From the NCBI GenBank assembly GCA_020632915.1, contig JACKEP010000027.1, forward strand, positions 1 through 64,000: a stretch of 64,000 nt of DNA, in the 5' to 3' direction. Both the position numbers and the translations under genes were made by a program. Positions 9,540 through 18,468 of the stretch are shown piece after piece (position 1 is the first letter of the stretch; every line of letters begins with the position of its first letter). The notes below the pieces were generated by a model that was not told the DNA's origin, searched no databases, and worked only from the letters and a program-made list of their open reading frames with translations. This DNA comes from Alphaproteobacteria bacterium (lineage in GTDB: Bacteria > Myxococcota_A > UBA796 > GCA-2862545).

Positions 9540-10760
9540 TCAGCGCCGACGGCGGATCAGCGCGAGGCCCAGCAGCAGCGGGGCCGCGAACAGGCCCCCG
9601 CCGGTCGACGCACACCCGCACGACGGGGGCTCGGGCGCCGGGCCGGTGCTGAACGTGAACGTCTGCGCCGCGTCGATCGTCTGGCCGTCGAACGAGGTGA
9701 TGCCGGGGCCGATCGACACCGTGTAGACCGTGTCGTCCGCCCAGTCGTCGGTGGGCCAGAGGTTGAGGATGTTCGAGCCGTTGCCGTAGTACATCCGCAA
9801 GTCGATCGGGTGGGGCGTGCCGTCGGGGCCGAGCACCTGCACGCGGTCGGTGGTGACGGTGTCGAGGTCCACCGCGCGCGACAGGCCCACGCTGACCTGC
9901 GCCTCGATCGACAGCGCGTCCGTGGGGTGGTCGTAGCTGCCGTCCGCCGGCCACGTCTGGAAGATCGCCTCGGCGGTGGGGTCGAAGTCGTCGTTCAGCC
10001 GGTCCCAGAGCGTGGTCCAGTAGCCGGCGAGGCCGACCTGCATCTCCTTGGGGCTGCCGGGGACGTCGGGGTCGTCGATGTGACCGTTCGCCCACGGGAA
10101 CTCGGCGTCGTACGCCGCCGACTCCTCCGGGTCCTCGCTCAGGTTGCCGATGTAGGTGATCGCCAGCCGCAGGCTCGCCTGGCCGCGCATCATCACGTCG
10201 CGGCCCGTGGGCTGGCCGTAGCGGTCGAACACCTCGACCATCGTGTCGTAGGGCACCACGTCCTCGACGAGGGGCTGGCGGCCCTGACGGATGCAGAGGG
10301 CGACGTCCGTGGCGGTGTCGGCGCCGCTGACCGACGCGTCCCAGCGCGCCTCGCCGTCGTAGGTGAGCAGGCTGCGCGTCAGGTAGATGCCGTCGAACAT
10401 CTGGTCGGCCATGCCGTGGGCGGCCAGGCCCATGAGGAACGCGATGTGCTGGCGGGCCTCGGGGTCGGTGTACGGCGGGTCCCAGGTGTCCTTGATCCAG
10501 TCGAGGTAGGCGGTCTGGAAGGGCTCCCAGTGGGCCTGCTCGCCGTAGTCGTCCTGGGTGAGCGGCGAGTAGCCGCCGTCGGGGAACATCGCGCCGTTGA
10601 TGCGGTAGACGAGCAGGTCGTCTTCCTGCAGCAGCGCCTTCAGCGGGCCGTCGGGCAGGTACTGGACGGCCTCGATGCCGATCCAGACGTGGGTGGACTG
10701 GCCGCACGCCCAGGCGGGGGTGGCGGTCGACAGGGCGAGGGTGGCGAGCAGGGTCTTCAT
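9540..10760 (-). CDS. Secreted zinc-dependent phospholipase C-like protein with MYXO-CTERM-type tail
   Basis: The 406-aa protein begins with a signal peptide (MKTLLATLALSTATPAWA) followed by ACGQSTHVW, like the N-terminal metal-binding Trp/His region of the zinc-dependent phospholipase C/S1-P1 nuclease fold. GLAAHGMADQMFDG near residue 107 fits the family HxxxD zinc motif. Residues of about 290-370 look like a bacterial Ig-like (SbsA-type) domain. The end, Cys-Gly-Cys, Gly-rich, hydrophobic helix and RRRR, matches MYXO-CTERM sorting signals, which predict surface anchoring after cleavage. Whether it is a lipase or nuclease is uncertain. An in-frame ATG at 10772 is an alternative start. Confidence 0.75.
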   Translation of the reverse strand: MKTLLATLALSTATPAWACGQSTHVWIGIEAVQYLPDGPLKALLQEDDLLVYRINGAMFPDGGYSPLTQDDYGEQAHWEPFQTAYLDWIKDTWDPPYTDPEARQHIAFLMGLAAHGMADQMFDGIYLTRSLLTYDGEARWDASVSGADTATDVALCIRQGRQPLVEDVVPYDTMVEVFDRYGQPTGRDVMMRGQASLRLAITYIGNLSEDPEESAAYDAEFPWANGHIDDPDVPGSPKEMQVGLAGYWTTLWDRLNDDFDPTAEAIFQTWPADGSYDHPTDALSIEAQVSVGLSRAVDLDTVTTDRVQVLGPDGTPHPIDLRMYYGNGSNILNLWPTDDWADDTVYTVSIGPGITSFDGQTIDAAQTFTFSTGPAPEPPSCGCASTGGGLFAAPLLLGLALIRRRR

Positions 10761-10860
10761 GGGGCGCACCATACGCCTCGGCGCGTGGCCCGTTCGTGAT
10801 TTCGGCGTCGCGCGGACGACGCGTCCGCTGTGGTAGATCGCCCCTCTCGCGGAGGGAGAC

Positions 10861-12318
10861 ATGTCCATGAAGCCACCCGGCGCGCCGTCCCGGCGCCTGG
10901 TGCTCCAGGGTGCGAGCGCCGCGGCGCTGCTTGGCGCGTGCAACGGCACCTCGGTGCTCACCGACGACAAGGACACCGACACGGGCACCGGCCCGGTCGA
11001 CTCCGACACCGACGCGCCGATCGACACCGCCCCGGACGAGCCCGTCGCGCTCACGTTCGACCCGGTGGTGCTCGCTGTCGACGAGGTCACGTTCCCGTGG
11101 TCGGTCCAGGCCGGTGCGATGCGGCCCCGGTCGGCGATCCTGCTCACCAAGGTGGTGGTCGAGCCGCGCGTGATGGTGCGGGTGTGGATCGACGACGGCA
11201 ACCGCGAGCGCATCCTGCTCGAGCACGAGGTCATCGTCGACCAGGGTGTCGACGGGTTCACGCGGGTGGAGGTCGACGGCCTGCAGCCGGGCCAGCGCCA
11301 CGCCTACGCCTGGTTCCGCATCGCGTCGGACGGCACGCCCGAGGCGCGGTCGGCCATCGGACGCTTCCGCACGCCGCCCACGCCCGACACGGCCGCGCCG
11401 TTCACGCTGGCGCTGTGCGCGTGCAACGGCGGCGCCACCCGGCGCCAGGACGCCTTCGGGCGCATCGCCGACCACGACGACGTCGACGCCATCGTGCACG
11501 TCGGCGACATGGCCTACAACGACACCGCCGACGACCTGCGGTCGTACCGGTCGTCGTGGCAGGAGTGGATGACCTCGGAGGGCTACCGGGCAGCGCTCGC
11601 GAGCGCGGGGCTCTACGCCACCTGGGACGACCACGAGGTGGGCAACAACTACGACCCCGAGACGCTGTCGCCGGGTCAGAAGGCGGCGGCGTTCCAGGCG
11701 TTCGTCGAGAACGTCGCCGTGGAGCCGGGCGAGGGCGGCCGGTTGTGGCAGTCCTACCGGTGGGGGTCGACGGCGGAGCTGCTGGTGCTCGACTGCCGGT
11801 CGGAACGCCAGCCGTCCACGCGCGGTGGCGACGACGTGTACGTGTCGCGCGCCCAGCTCGACTGGCTCAAGACCCGCCTGCGCGACAGCCCCGCCACGTT
11901 CAAGCTGGTGCTCAACTCGGTGCCCATCACCAACATGCCCACGCTGTGGGACTTCGCCGCCGACGACCGCTGGGAGGGCTACCCGTCGCAGCGCGACGAG
12001 CTGCTCGACTGGATCCGCGACCAGGACATCGCGGACGTGTGGTTCCTCACCGGGGACTTCCACGTCTGCTTCGTCGGCAAGGTGCAGCGGACCGGACAGG
12101 GTCGACTCGACCGCACGTGGGAGATCGCGACCACGTCGGGCAACGTCAACCCGCTCGGCGACACGCTGCGCGCCCCCCAGTTCCCCTACGGCGTCGGCTC
12201 GGCGCGCCTGACCCTCGTGTCATGCGATCCGTCGGCGCGCACCGTCACCGTGCGGATGATCGACCCGGAGACCGGCGAGGAGGCGTGGAGCCAGGTGATG
12301 TCGCAGGGGACGGGGTGA
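10861..12318 (+). CDS. phoD: PhoD-type alkaline phosphatase, Tat/lipoprotein export
   Basis: The 485-aa protein has a twin-arginine signal (SRRLVLQG) running into LLGAC, so it is probably a Tat-exported lipoprotein. An Asp/Thr-rich linker follows (near 40-60), then an N-terminal beta domain and a PhoD-like metallophosphatase domain. Visible metal-site motifs are HVGDMAYND, WDDHEVGNN and the late TGDFHVC. PhoD enzymes hydrolyse phosphate mono- or diesters with Fe/Ca. GGAGGG at 10851-10856 supports ATG 10861. Its stop overlaps the next start by four bases (GTGA). It is divergent from the phospholipase-like gene, and together they suggest scavenging of phosphate esters or lipids. Confidence 0.85.
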   Translation: MSMKPPGAPSRRLVLQGASAAALLGACNGTSVLTDDKDTDTGTGPVDSDTDAPIDTAPDEPVALTFDPVVLAVDEVTFPWSVQAGAMRPRSAILLTKVVVEPRVMVRVWIDDGNRERILLEHEVIVDQGVDGFTRVEVDGLQPGQRHAYAWFRIASDGTPEARSAIGRFRTPPTPDTAAPFTLALCACNGGATRRQDAFGRIADHDDVDAIVHVGDMAYNDTADDLRSYRSSWQEWMTSEGYRAALASAGLYATWDDHEVGNNYDPETLSPGQKAAAFQAFVENVAVEPGEGGRLWQSYRWGSTAELLVLDCRSERQPSTRGGDDVYVSRAQLDWLKTRLRDSPATFKLVLNSVPITNMPTLWDFAADDRWEGYPSQRDELLDWIRDQDIADVWFLTGDFHVCFVGKVQRTGQGRLDRTWEIATTSGNVNPLGDTLRAPQFPYGVGSARLTLVSCDPSARTVTVRMIDPETGEEAWSQVMSQGTG

Positions 12319-13277
12319 GCACCGCACGTCACCTCTCCGGCGTCGCCCGCACCGCCGCCCGCGTGGCGGCGCGACGCGCGCGTCACGGCCCGCGGCACCC
12401 GCACTGGAGCTGGCAGTACGAGACGCTGCTGGCCTACATGCGCGACCAGTTCCGACAGGCCGGCAGCGTCGACGACGCGCGACGCCAGCTCGACCTCGCG
12501 TCCCAGCTGCGCCCGCAGCGTCGCCCCACGCCGATCGAGGTGGTCGACGTCGACGGCCTCGCCGCGGAGTGGGCGGTGCCCGAGCAGCCCACCGACCGCG
12601 TGATCCTCTACCTGCACGGCGGGGGCTACAGCTTCGGCTCGGTGGCCTCCCACCGCGCGCTGGTGCGACGCCTCGCGCGGGTCACGCGGGCGCGGGTGCT
12701 GAGCCTGGAGTACCGCCTGGCGCCCGAGCACCCGTGCCCGGCCGCGATCGACGACGCGCTGACCGCGTGGCGTTGGCTGCGCGACCGCGGGATCGCCGCC
12801 GACCGCATCCACCTCGCCGGTGACTCGGCCGGCGGCGGCCTGTCGCTGGCGACGCTGCTGGCCCTGCGGGACGCCGATCAGCCGCTGCCCGCCGGGGCCG
12901 TGCTGCTGTCGCCGTGGACCGACCTGACCGTCAGCGGCGACAGCACGTTGCTCTACGCCGACGACGACTACCTGGGCACCCAGGAGCGGCTGTACGACTT
13001 CGCCGCCCACTACGCGGGCAAGCTGTCGCGCAGCGACACGCGCGTCTCCCCGCTGTTCGCCGACCTGCACGGCCTGCCGCCGCTGCTCGTGCTCGCCGGC
13101 GGGGTCGAGGTGATCCTCGACGACAGCGTGCGGCTCGCCGACCGGGCGCGCAACGCGGGCGTCACGGTCGACCTGCACGTCGAGCCGGGCGAGGTCCACG
13201 TCTACCCGGTGTTCGCCGAGCTCACGCCCACGGCGAAGCCGGCGCTGGAGCGCATCGCGTCGTTCGTCGGGCGGTGA
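12315..13277 (+). CDS. HSL-family (family IV) alpha/beta hydrolase
   Basis: A 320-aa esterase/lipase-type protein starting at GTG 12315 inside the phoD stop codon. It has the oxyanion-hole motif HGGGYSFGS, the nucleophile elbow GDSAGGG (catalytic Ser) and a C-terminal His in GEVHVYPVF. The acid lies in GVEVILDD, where Glu stands at the position often held by Asp. The substrate-binding cap is the N-terminal helical region (about 1-75). No signal peptide is seen, so it should be cytoplasmic; it likely hydrolyses short-chain esters. Coupling to phoD suggests co-expression. Confidence 0.88.
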   Translation: MSTARHLSGVARTAARVAARRARHGPRHPHWSWQYETLLAYMRDQFRQAGSVDDARRQLDLASQLRPQRRPTPIEVVDVDGLAAEWAVPEQPTDRVILYLHGGGYSFGSVASHRALVRRLARVTRARVLSLEYRLAPEHPCPAAIDDALTAWRWLRDRGIAADRIHLAGDSAGGGLSLATLLALRDADQPLPAGAVLLSPWTDLTVSGDSTLLYADDDYLGTQERLYDFAAHYAGKLSRSDTRVSPLFADLHGLPPLLVLAGGVEVILDDSVRLADRARNAGVTVDLHVEPGEVHVYPVFAELTPTAKPALERIASFVGR

Positions 13278-13286
13278 GCGGCGGCG

Positions 13287-14033
13287 CTACGGCCGCACGA
13301 TCTTGCTGATCATCCGCGTGGTCAGGTCGTGGCCCGCCAGCCAGCACAGCGTCACGCCTTGCCCGTCGAGCCGCACGTCCGCTCCCACCACGCCCTCGAT
13401 GGTGGTGCCGTCGACCACGGCCCGCACGGGCCGCCGGTGCGCGGCGACGACGTCGACCCGGCTGGACGCCTCCCGCGGCAGCAGGAACGGCGACAGGCGC
13501 GGGCGGTGGGGGCTGATCGCGGTCACCGACAGCAGGTCCAGCGTGGGGTGACAGGCCGGACCGCCGGCGGAGAACGTGTAGGCCGTGGACCCGAGCGCGG
13601 TGGAGAACACGATGCCGTCGCACACGAGCAGGTCGACCACCTCGCGCCCGTCGACCGTGAGCACGAGGTGGGCCGTCTGGCCGGTGGACCGCTCCAGCAC
13701 CACGTCGTTGACGGCGTGGACGGGTCGGACCGAGCCGTCCTCCATGCGCAGCTGGGCCTCGAGGACGGGGAACGTGTAGGGCGTCCACGCGTGGCGGGCG
13801 AGCTGGTCGGCCACGGCGTCCCAGTCCTCGACGTCGTTCATCAGGAAGCCGATGCGGCCGGCGTTCAGGCCCAGGTAGGTGTGCTGCAGGCCGTGCTCGG
13901 CCACCGTGTGCAGCATGAAGCCGTCGCCGCCGATCACCACGACCACGTCGTCCGGGTCGAACGCGGGGAGGCGTCGGGCCAGCTCGTCGCGGTAGCGGGC
14001 GGCCACCGGGTTGCGCGGGTCGGCGAGGATCAC
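13287..14033 (-). CDS. nadK: NAD kinase
   Basis: The 248-aa protein phosphorylates NAD to NADP in the cytoplasm. It shows the family ATP/phosphate motif VVVIGGDGFMLHTV, NDVVLERSTGQ, and the NAD-binding loop ALGSTAYTFSAGGP. GTG 14033 is chosen as the start because a GGGGAG Shine-Dalgarno lies five bases upstream on that strand; longer versions would run antisense through dapF. It is slightly short for the family (usually 260-300 aa) because the N-terminal strand begins right at VILADP. It is divergent from the dapF homologue, with an 87-bp shared promoter region. Confidence 0.9.
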   Translation of the reverse strand: MILADPRNPVAARYRDELARRLPAFDPDDVVVVIGGDGFMLHTVAEHGLQHTYLGLNAGRIGFLMNDVEDWDAVADQLARHAWTPYTFPVLEAQLRMEDGSVRPVHAVNDVVLERSTGQTAHLVLTVDGREVVDLLVCDGIVFSTALGSTAYTFSAGGPACHPTLDLLSVTAISPHRPRLSPFLLPREASSRVDVVAAHRRPVRAVVDGTTIEGVVGADVRLDGQGVTLCWLAGHDLTTRMISKIVRP

Positions 14034-14120
14034 GGACGCTCCCCTGGCAGGATCTTGCGGGGACCTATCCGTTCCCGGCAGCCACGGGCACCGCCCGACG
14101 CCACCGGCTACGGCCCCAAC

Positions 14121-14954
14121 ATGCACCTCGATCGCTACCACGGCCTCGGCAACGACTACCTGGTCCTCGTGGACGGACCCCCGCTGTCGCCCGACCTGGT
14201 CCGGGCGATCTGCGATCGGCACACAGGCGTGGGCAGCGACGGCATCCTCGCGCCGGCCGAGCCCATCGGCGCCGACTTCGGCGTGCGCATCTGGAACCCC
14301 GACGGCAGCGTGGCCGAGAAGTCGGGCAACGGGCTGCGCATCTACGCGCGCTGGCTGGTCGACGCCGGCCTCACCCTCGCCCGACGCTTCACCGTCGACA
14401 CCGGGCCCTGCCACGTCGCCTGCGAGGTGGGCACCCAGCTGGTCACCGTCGCGATGGGCACGGCGTCGTTCGTCCCGGCCGACGTGCCCGTGCTGGCGGA
14501 CGGCCCGATGCTCGACGGGCTGCTCGAGGGCATCGGGCGGTCGTGGCGGGTGTGTGCGGTGGGCCTGGGCAACCCCCACTGCGTGCTGTTCGTCGACCAG
14601 GATCCGGACACGCTGCCGTGGCGCACGTGGGGTGAGGCGCTCGAACGCCACGCCCGCTTCCCGCGGCGCACCAACGTGCAGGTGGCACGCGTCCTCGGAT
14701 CATCGAGGATCGAAGCGCGCATCTGGGAGCGCGGCGCCGGTCCCACGCAGGCGTCCGGGTCGTCGGCGTGCGCGGTCGCGGCGGCCGCTGTCAAGACGGG
14801 GCGCATTCCCGCGGGAGACGTGGAGATCGCGATGCCCGGTGGTATGGTGCGCGTCGCCGTCGGGGCCGACCTGTCCCTCTCCCTGGAAGGTCCCGTCGAG
14901 CGGGTCGGGCGCGTCGACGTCGACCCTCACTGGCTGAGCGCACGCCTCGCGTGA
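14121..14954 (+). CDS. dapF: Diaminopimelate epimerase homologue with Ser in both catalytic Cys positions
   Basis: The 277-aa protein has the two-fold pseudosymmetric DapF layout. Known DapF uses two cysteines, one in a CGNG motif and one in an ACGTG motif, as acid and base to interconvert LL- and meso-diaminopimelate for lysine and peptidoglycan synthesis. Here the motifs read EKSGNGLR and TQASGSSACA: both cysteines are Ser (codons TCG and TCC). Other signatures are intact (HGLGNDY, NPDGSVAEK, GNPHCVLF, ERGAGPT). It may therefore be a Ser/Ser subfamily epimerase, a different racemase, or inactive. ATG 14121 begins MHLDRYHGLGNDY as expected. Confidence 0.8.
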   Translation: MHLDRYHGLGNDYLVLVDGPPLSPDLVRAICDRHTGVGSDGILAPAEPIGADFGVRIWNPDGSVAEKSGNGLRIYARWLVDAGLTLARRFTVDTGPCHVACEVGTQLVTVAMGTASFVPADVPVLADGPMLDGLLEGIGRSWRVCAVGLGNPHCVLFVDQDPDTLPWRTWGEALERHARFPRRTNVQVARVLGSSRIEARIWERGAGPTQASGSSACAVAAAAVKTGRIPAGDVEIAMPGGMVRVAVGADLSLSLEGPVERVGRVDVDPHWLSARLA

Positions 14955-15017
14955 GTCCCGGTCGGCGAGGGGCTGGGGAGCATGGCGGCGACGTGCCCAG
15001 CAAGGGGTGAGTGCAGC

Positions 15018-15890
15018 GTGGTCAGCAGGTCCAGGAAGAAGAAGCCGCCGCACGCCGAGGCCACGCCACCGGCCGACGCTTCGACCGACGCCCCGCCCGA
15101 CGCTGCGGACGTCCCGGAAGGATCGGCCGACGCCGCGGGTCCTACGGACACGGTCGCCGCGCCCGCGGCACCCGACGAGGAGGTGCCGGTGCCCGCGCAG
15201 GGACACGACGACGAGGACGCCGTCGGCGCCGATCCGTCGGACGGTGCCGTGGTGGGCGACCCCACCGATCCCACCGACGCCGCCACGTTCGACGACGAGC
15301 TCGACCCGGCGCTGTCGTCGGGGGCCGTCGGTCCCCTCGCGCGGCTCGCCCGCGAGGCCGCCACGCTGCCCGACACCGAGGACGACGACCTCGACGCGCC
15401 CGATCCGGCCCGTCTGCTCGCGCGGCGCGCCGTGTCGTTCCGCCCGGGCTCCGACACCAACATCGCGCCCATGCCGTCGGCCTCGGCCGCCAAGGCGCTG
15501 GCGCTGGATCGCCACCTCGACGAGATGCCCGAGCGCGACGACGACACCGAGGACACGCCGCCGACGGCCGTCCCCGGGTCGTTCGACTTCCACCTCTACG
15601 ACGACGACGAGGACGACGGCGCCGAGGGCGCGGACGAGGCGGAGGCGGGCGAGAGCGAAGCGTCCGTATCCGGCGCGTCGGTCAGCGAAGAGGAGTCCAC
15701 CGTCCGCATGGACGCCGAGGAGATCGCGGCGCGCCTGGGGCAGGCCAAGGCCCTCGCCGAGGCGCGCCAGGCCGCACCGACGCCGACGCCCGCAGCGCCC
15801 GCCGCGGGCGGGGGCGCGCCCGTGTGGCTGGTGGGCGCCATCGCGATCGCCGCGCTCGCGATCGGGCTGCTGGTGGGCAAGCTGCTGTGA
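15018..15890 (+). CDS. Acidic protein with C-terminal membrane anchor
   Basis: An unrecognised 290-aa protein. It begins with a basic patch (SRSRKKKPP), continues as a low-complexity Ala/Asp/Pro/Glu-rich region predicted to be disordered, and ends in one hydrophobic helix (PVWLVGAIAIAALAIGLLVG) three residues from the C-terminus, so it is a likely tail-anchored inner-membrane protein with a cytoplasmic acidic domain. GTG 15018 is favoured because AAGGGGTGA lies upstream at good spacing; ATG 14982 is an alternative. It is 63 bases downstream of dapF and overlaps the next gene by four bases. Confidence 0.65.
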   Translation: MVSRSRKKKPPHAEATPPADASTDAPPDAADVPEGSADAAGPTDTVAAPAAPDEEVPVPAQGHDDEDAVGADPSDGAVVGDPTDPTDAATFDDELDPALSSGAVGPLARLAREAATLPDTEDDDLDAPDPARLLARRAVSFRPGSDTNIAPMPSASAAKALALDRHLDEMPERDDDTEDTPPTAVPGSFDFHLYDDDEDDGAEGADEAEAGESEASVSGASVSEEESTVRMDAEEIAARLGQAKALAEARQAAPTPTPAAPAAGGGAPVWLVGAIAIAALAIGLLVGKLL

Positions 15891-16393
15891 GCGGGCGCCT
15901 CGCGGCGGTGCTGCTCGGTCTGGCGGTCGCGCGGGGTGCCCACGCCGACGACGCCCGGCTGCCGAAGAAGGTCGCCGCCGCCGTCGCGGTGCGGGCACCC
16001 GACGCCGTGGTCGAACGCGCCGAGCGCACGGGCCCCCGCTACGACCTCGTCCTGGCCGTCCACGGCACGTTCGTGCGCGCGGGCTACACGCGGCGGGGGG
16101 TGTTCCTCGAGGCGATCACGCCCACCGACCCCACTGCGGTGCCGGCCGCCATGCTGTCCGCCGCGGAGGCCTACGGGCAGGTGCTCGACGTGTTCCGCGT
16201 CGACCTGCCCGAGCCCCAGCCCGCCATCTACGAGGCGCTGGTCGACGATCGGCGCGACAGGGTGCGCTTGCGGGTGACGGCTGAGGGGCAGGTGCTGTCG
16301 CACGAGGTGCTGCCGCGGGCCGCCGTGCGCGACCCGGACGCGCCACCGCCCCGACCGGGCGATGACGACGCCGACGACGGCACGAGCCGCTAG
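15887..16393 (+). CDS. Exported hypothetical protein
   Basis: A 168-aa protein starting at GTG 15887 within the preceding stop (GTGA overlap). The N-terminus is a signal peptide (RLAAVLLGLAVARGAHA, then D). The mature part is mixed alpha/beta with no cysteines and ends in a Pro/Asp-rich tail (PPPRPGDDDADDG). I do not recognise a family. It is translationally coupled to the tail-anchored acidic protein, suggesting a paired envelope function. Confidence 0.62.
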   Translation: MSGRLAAVLLGLAVARGAHADDARLPKKVAAAVAVRAPDAVVERAERTGPRYDLVLAVHGTFVRAGYTRRGVFLEAITPTDPTAVPAAMLSAAEAYGQVLDVFRVDLPEPQPAIYEALVDDRRDRVRLRVTAEGQVLSHEVLPRAAVRDPDAPPPRPGDDDADDGTSR

Positions 16394-16421
16394 CGCGCCG
16401 ACGACGGCGGGCTCGGCGCTA
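16391..16421. terminator. Inverted repeat spanning two convergent stop codons
   Basis: TAGCGC (16391-16396) and GCGCTA (16416-16421) are perfect complements. The first contains the TAG stop of the exported protein and the second the stop of the convergent NifU-like gene. An inner stem GCCGA/TCGGC (16397-16401 / 16413-16417) is an alternative fold. It is a possible bidirectional terminator without a T-tract. Confidence 0.35.
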
Positions 16422-16934
16422 CCAGTCCGACGGACCGTCGACCTGGATGAGGTCGCCCATGTCGGGGAACTCCTCCTGCAGCAGCCGCTCGACGCCCATC
16501 TTCATCGTCATCACCGACGACGGGCAGGTGTTGCAGGCGCCGACGAGGCGGACGTGGACGTCGCTCCCCTCGATCGCCACCAGCGTGATGTCGCCACCGT
16601 CGGCGTTGAGCGCGGGACGGACGAGCTCGTCGAGCACGGCCTCCACGTTCTCGGGCGTGAGCGCGAGGCCGACCAGGTCTTCCATGAGGCCGGGCTCGTA
16701 GCCGGCGGGCGTGGCGGACTGGCCGGAGGCGCGCGGGGCGAGCGCCTCGTCGGCCGCGGCGTCGAGGGCGGCGGAGGACAGCGGACCCGTGACCGGCACC
16801 GGCCGGGGGATGCGCGGCACGGGGATGTGGTCGGGGACGGCAGCGCCCGCGGCGTAGGGCACGTTGCGGCTGCGGTCGTACAGGCCCAGCGCGCTCAGGC
16901 CGGACTTCAGGGCCTCTTCGAGGGTGGCGTTCAC
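16419..16934 (-). CDS. NifU C-terminal-domain Fe-S protein
   Basis: The 171-aa protein ends in a NifU-like scaffold domain (about 95-165) with VEAVLDELVRPALNADGGDI and the cluster-binding CxxC in GACNTCPSS. Such domains bind a bridging [4Fe-4S] cluster and pass it to target proteins in the cytoplasm. The N-terminal 90 residues are Pro/Ala-rich and not recognised. GTG 16934 has GGAGG four bases upstream on its strand; a longer reading from ATG 16997 lacks this support. It is divergent from trkA, with a perfect palindrome in the shared region. Confidence 0.82.
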   Translation of the reverse strand: MNATLEEALKSGLSALGLYDRSRNVPYAAGAAVPDHIPVPRIPRPVPVTGPLSSAALDAAADEALAPRASGQSATPAGYEPGLMEDLVGLALTPENVEAVLDELVRPALNADGGDITLVAIEGSDVHVRLVGACNTCPSSVMTMKMGVERLLQEEFPDMGDLIQVDGPSDW

Positions 16935-16967
16935 GGGACCTCCGCGCGGTGGGGACAAGGCAGACCG

Positions 16968-16980
16968 AATCGGTCCGATT
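16968..16980. promoter_or_regulatory. Palindrome in the nifU-like/trkA divergent region
   Basis: AATCGG-T-CCGATT is a perfect 13-bp palindrome midway between the divergent NifU-like and trkA starts. It is more AT-rich than the surroundings and is a candidate operator. The binding factor is unknown. Confidence 0.4.
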
Positions 16981-17071
16981 AGCGCACGGAAGCGCATGTC
17001 GCCTGTCTTTCCCGGTCAGGTGTGCGGATCGGCCGCCGGGTTAGGACGACGGCGTCCAGCCAGGAGCCCTG

Positions 17072-18427
17072 GTGTACGTCATCGTCATCGGCATGGGCCA
17101 GGTCGGCCGTCACGTCCTGCGCACCCTCGAGGTCGAGCGCCACGACATCGTGGCCATCGACTCCGATCCCGACGTCGTCCGCGACGTCGAGGAGAACCAC
17201 GACGTCATGACGATGGTCGGCTACGGCGCGAGCCCCAAGGTGCTCAAGAACGCCCGGGCCGCCGAGGCCGATCTCGTGGTCGCCGTCACCGACGACGACG
17301 AGGTCAACCTGCTCGCCGCCATCACCGCCAAGCACCTCGGCGCCCGGCGCGTGATCGCGCGTGCCCAGGGCGACGAGTGGGCCCGCTGCACCAACGAGAC
17401 GGGCGTCGACTACGGCTTCCTCGGCATCGACGTGGTGCTCAACCCCCGCGTGCTGCTCGCGCAGGAGATCGCCAAGGTCGCCAGGTCCCACGGCGCGCTC
17501 GAGGTGATCGACCTCGCCGCCGACCGCGTCGAGCTCGTGAAGATGAAGCTCGACAAGGGGAGCCGGCTGCTCCACAAGCCGTTCGCCAAGCTGCAGATGC
17601 CCGACCAGACGCTCGTGGCCGCCATCGTGCGCGACGGCGACGTGCTCGTGCCCGCGGGTGCCGACCGGCTGATGCCCGACGACGGGGCCTACATCATCGG
17701 CCTGCCCGATCGCATCCTCGCCGCCGAGGACCTGTTCAGCGCCCAGCGCGAGGCCCGCCGCGTGGCGATCGTCGGCGGTGGCGTCGTCGGCAAGGCGCTG
17801 GCCCGGCCGCTGGTGCGCGAGGGTGCCCGCGTCACGATCATCGAGCAACGCCGCGACGTGGCCGACGAGCTCGCGGCCACGCTCGACGGCGTCACCGTGG
17901 TCTGTGGCGACGGCACCAACCTCGACCTGCTGCTCGAGGAGGAGATCGGCCGCTCCGACCTGTTCGCGGCCGTCAGCCACGAGGACGAGGTCAACCTGAT
18001 GGCGTGCCTGCTGGCCCGCCGCACGGGCGTCACGCGCACCGTCGCCCTGTGCCATCGCCCCGACTACATGGACATCTACCGGCAGCTCGGCGTCGACATC
18101 ACGCTGTCGCCGCGCATCGTCGCGTCCGACCACGTGCTCCGCTACGCCAAGCAGTCCGACGTCAAGAGCCTCACCACGCTCGAGGACGGCAAGGCCGAGA
18201 TCATCGAGCTGGTGGCGTCCGAGGGCAGCCGCGCCGTCGGCGTGCCGATCAAGAGCCAGCAGATGAGCTTCCCGCCCCAGGCGATCATCATCGCGATCAT
18301 CGGTCGCGACCGCGTGATCGTGCCGGGCGGCGACGACGTCATCCACGCCGGCGAGACCGTGCTGGTGCTCACCAAGCGCTCCGCGCGCAACGGCGTGGCG
18401 CGTCTGTTCAAGCCGCGGGTGCTCTGA
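17072..18427 (+). CDS. trkA: Trk potassium uptake regulator TrkA
   Basis: The 451-aa cytoplasmic protein has two tandem RCK units, each with an NAD-binding Rossmann fold (VIVIGMGQVGRHV at residue 3; VAIVGGGVVGKAL near 233) followed by a ligand-binding TrkA-C domain. It gates the TrkH potassium channel in response to nucleotides. GTG 17072 has CAGGAG five bases upstream. Length and duplication fit the proteobacterial TrkA type (about 458 aa). It is first in a tight operon with trkH, the antiporter-like fusion and mscS. Confidence 0.93.
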   Translation: MYVIVIGMGQVGRHVLRTLEVERHDIVAIDSDPDVVRDVEENHDVMTMVGYGASPKVLKNARAAEADLVVAVTDDDEVNLLAAITAKHLGARRVIARAQGDEWARCTNETGVDYGFLGIDVVLNPRVLLAQEIAKVARSHGALEVIDLAADRVELVKMKLDKGSRLLHKPFAKLQMPDQTLVAAIVRDGDVLVPAGADRLMPDDGAYIIGLPDRILAAEDLFSAQREARRVAIVGGGVVGKALARPLVREGARVTIIEQRRDVADELAATLDGVTVVCGDGTNLDLLLEEEIGRSDLFAAVSHEDEVNLMACLLARRTGVTRTVALCHRPDYMDIYRQLGVDITLSPRIVASDHVLRYAKQSDVKSLTTLEDGKAEIIELVASEGSRAVGVPIKSQQMSFPPQAIIIAIIGRDRVIVPGGDDVIHAGETVLVLTKRSARNGVARLFKPRVL

Positions 18428-18468
18428 TCGACGACCTCCGCGAGATCCTGCGTCGCGTCGCCCACCCC

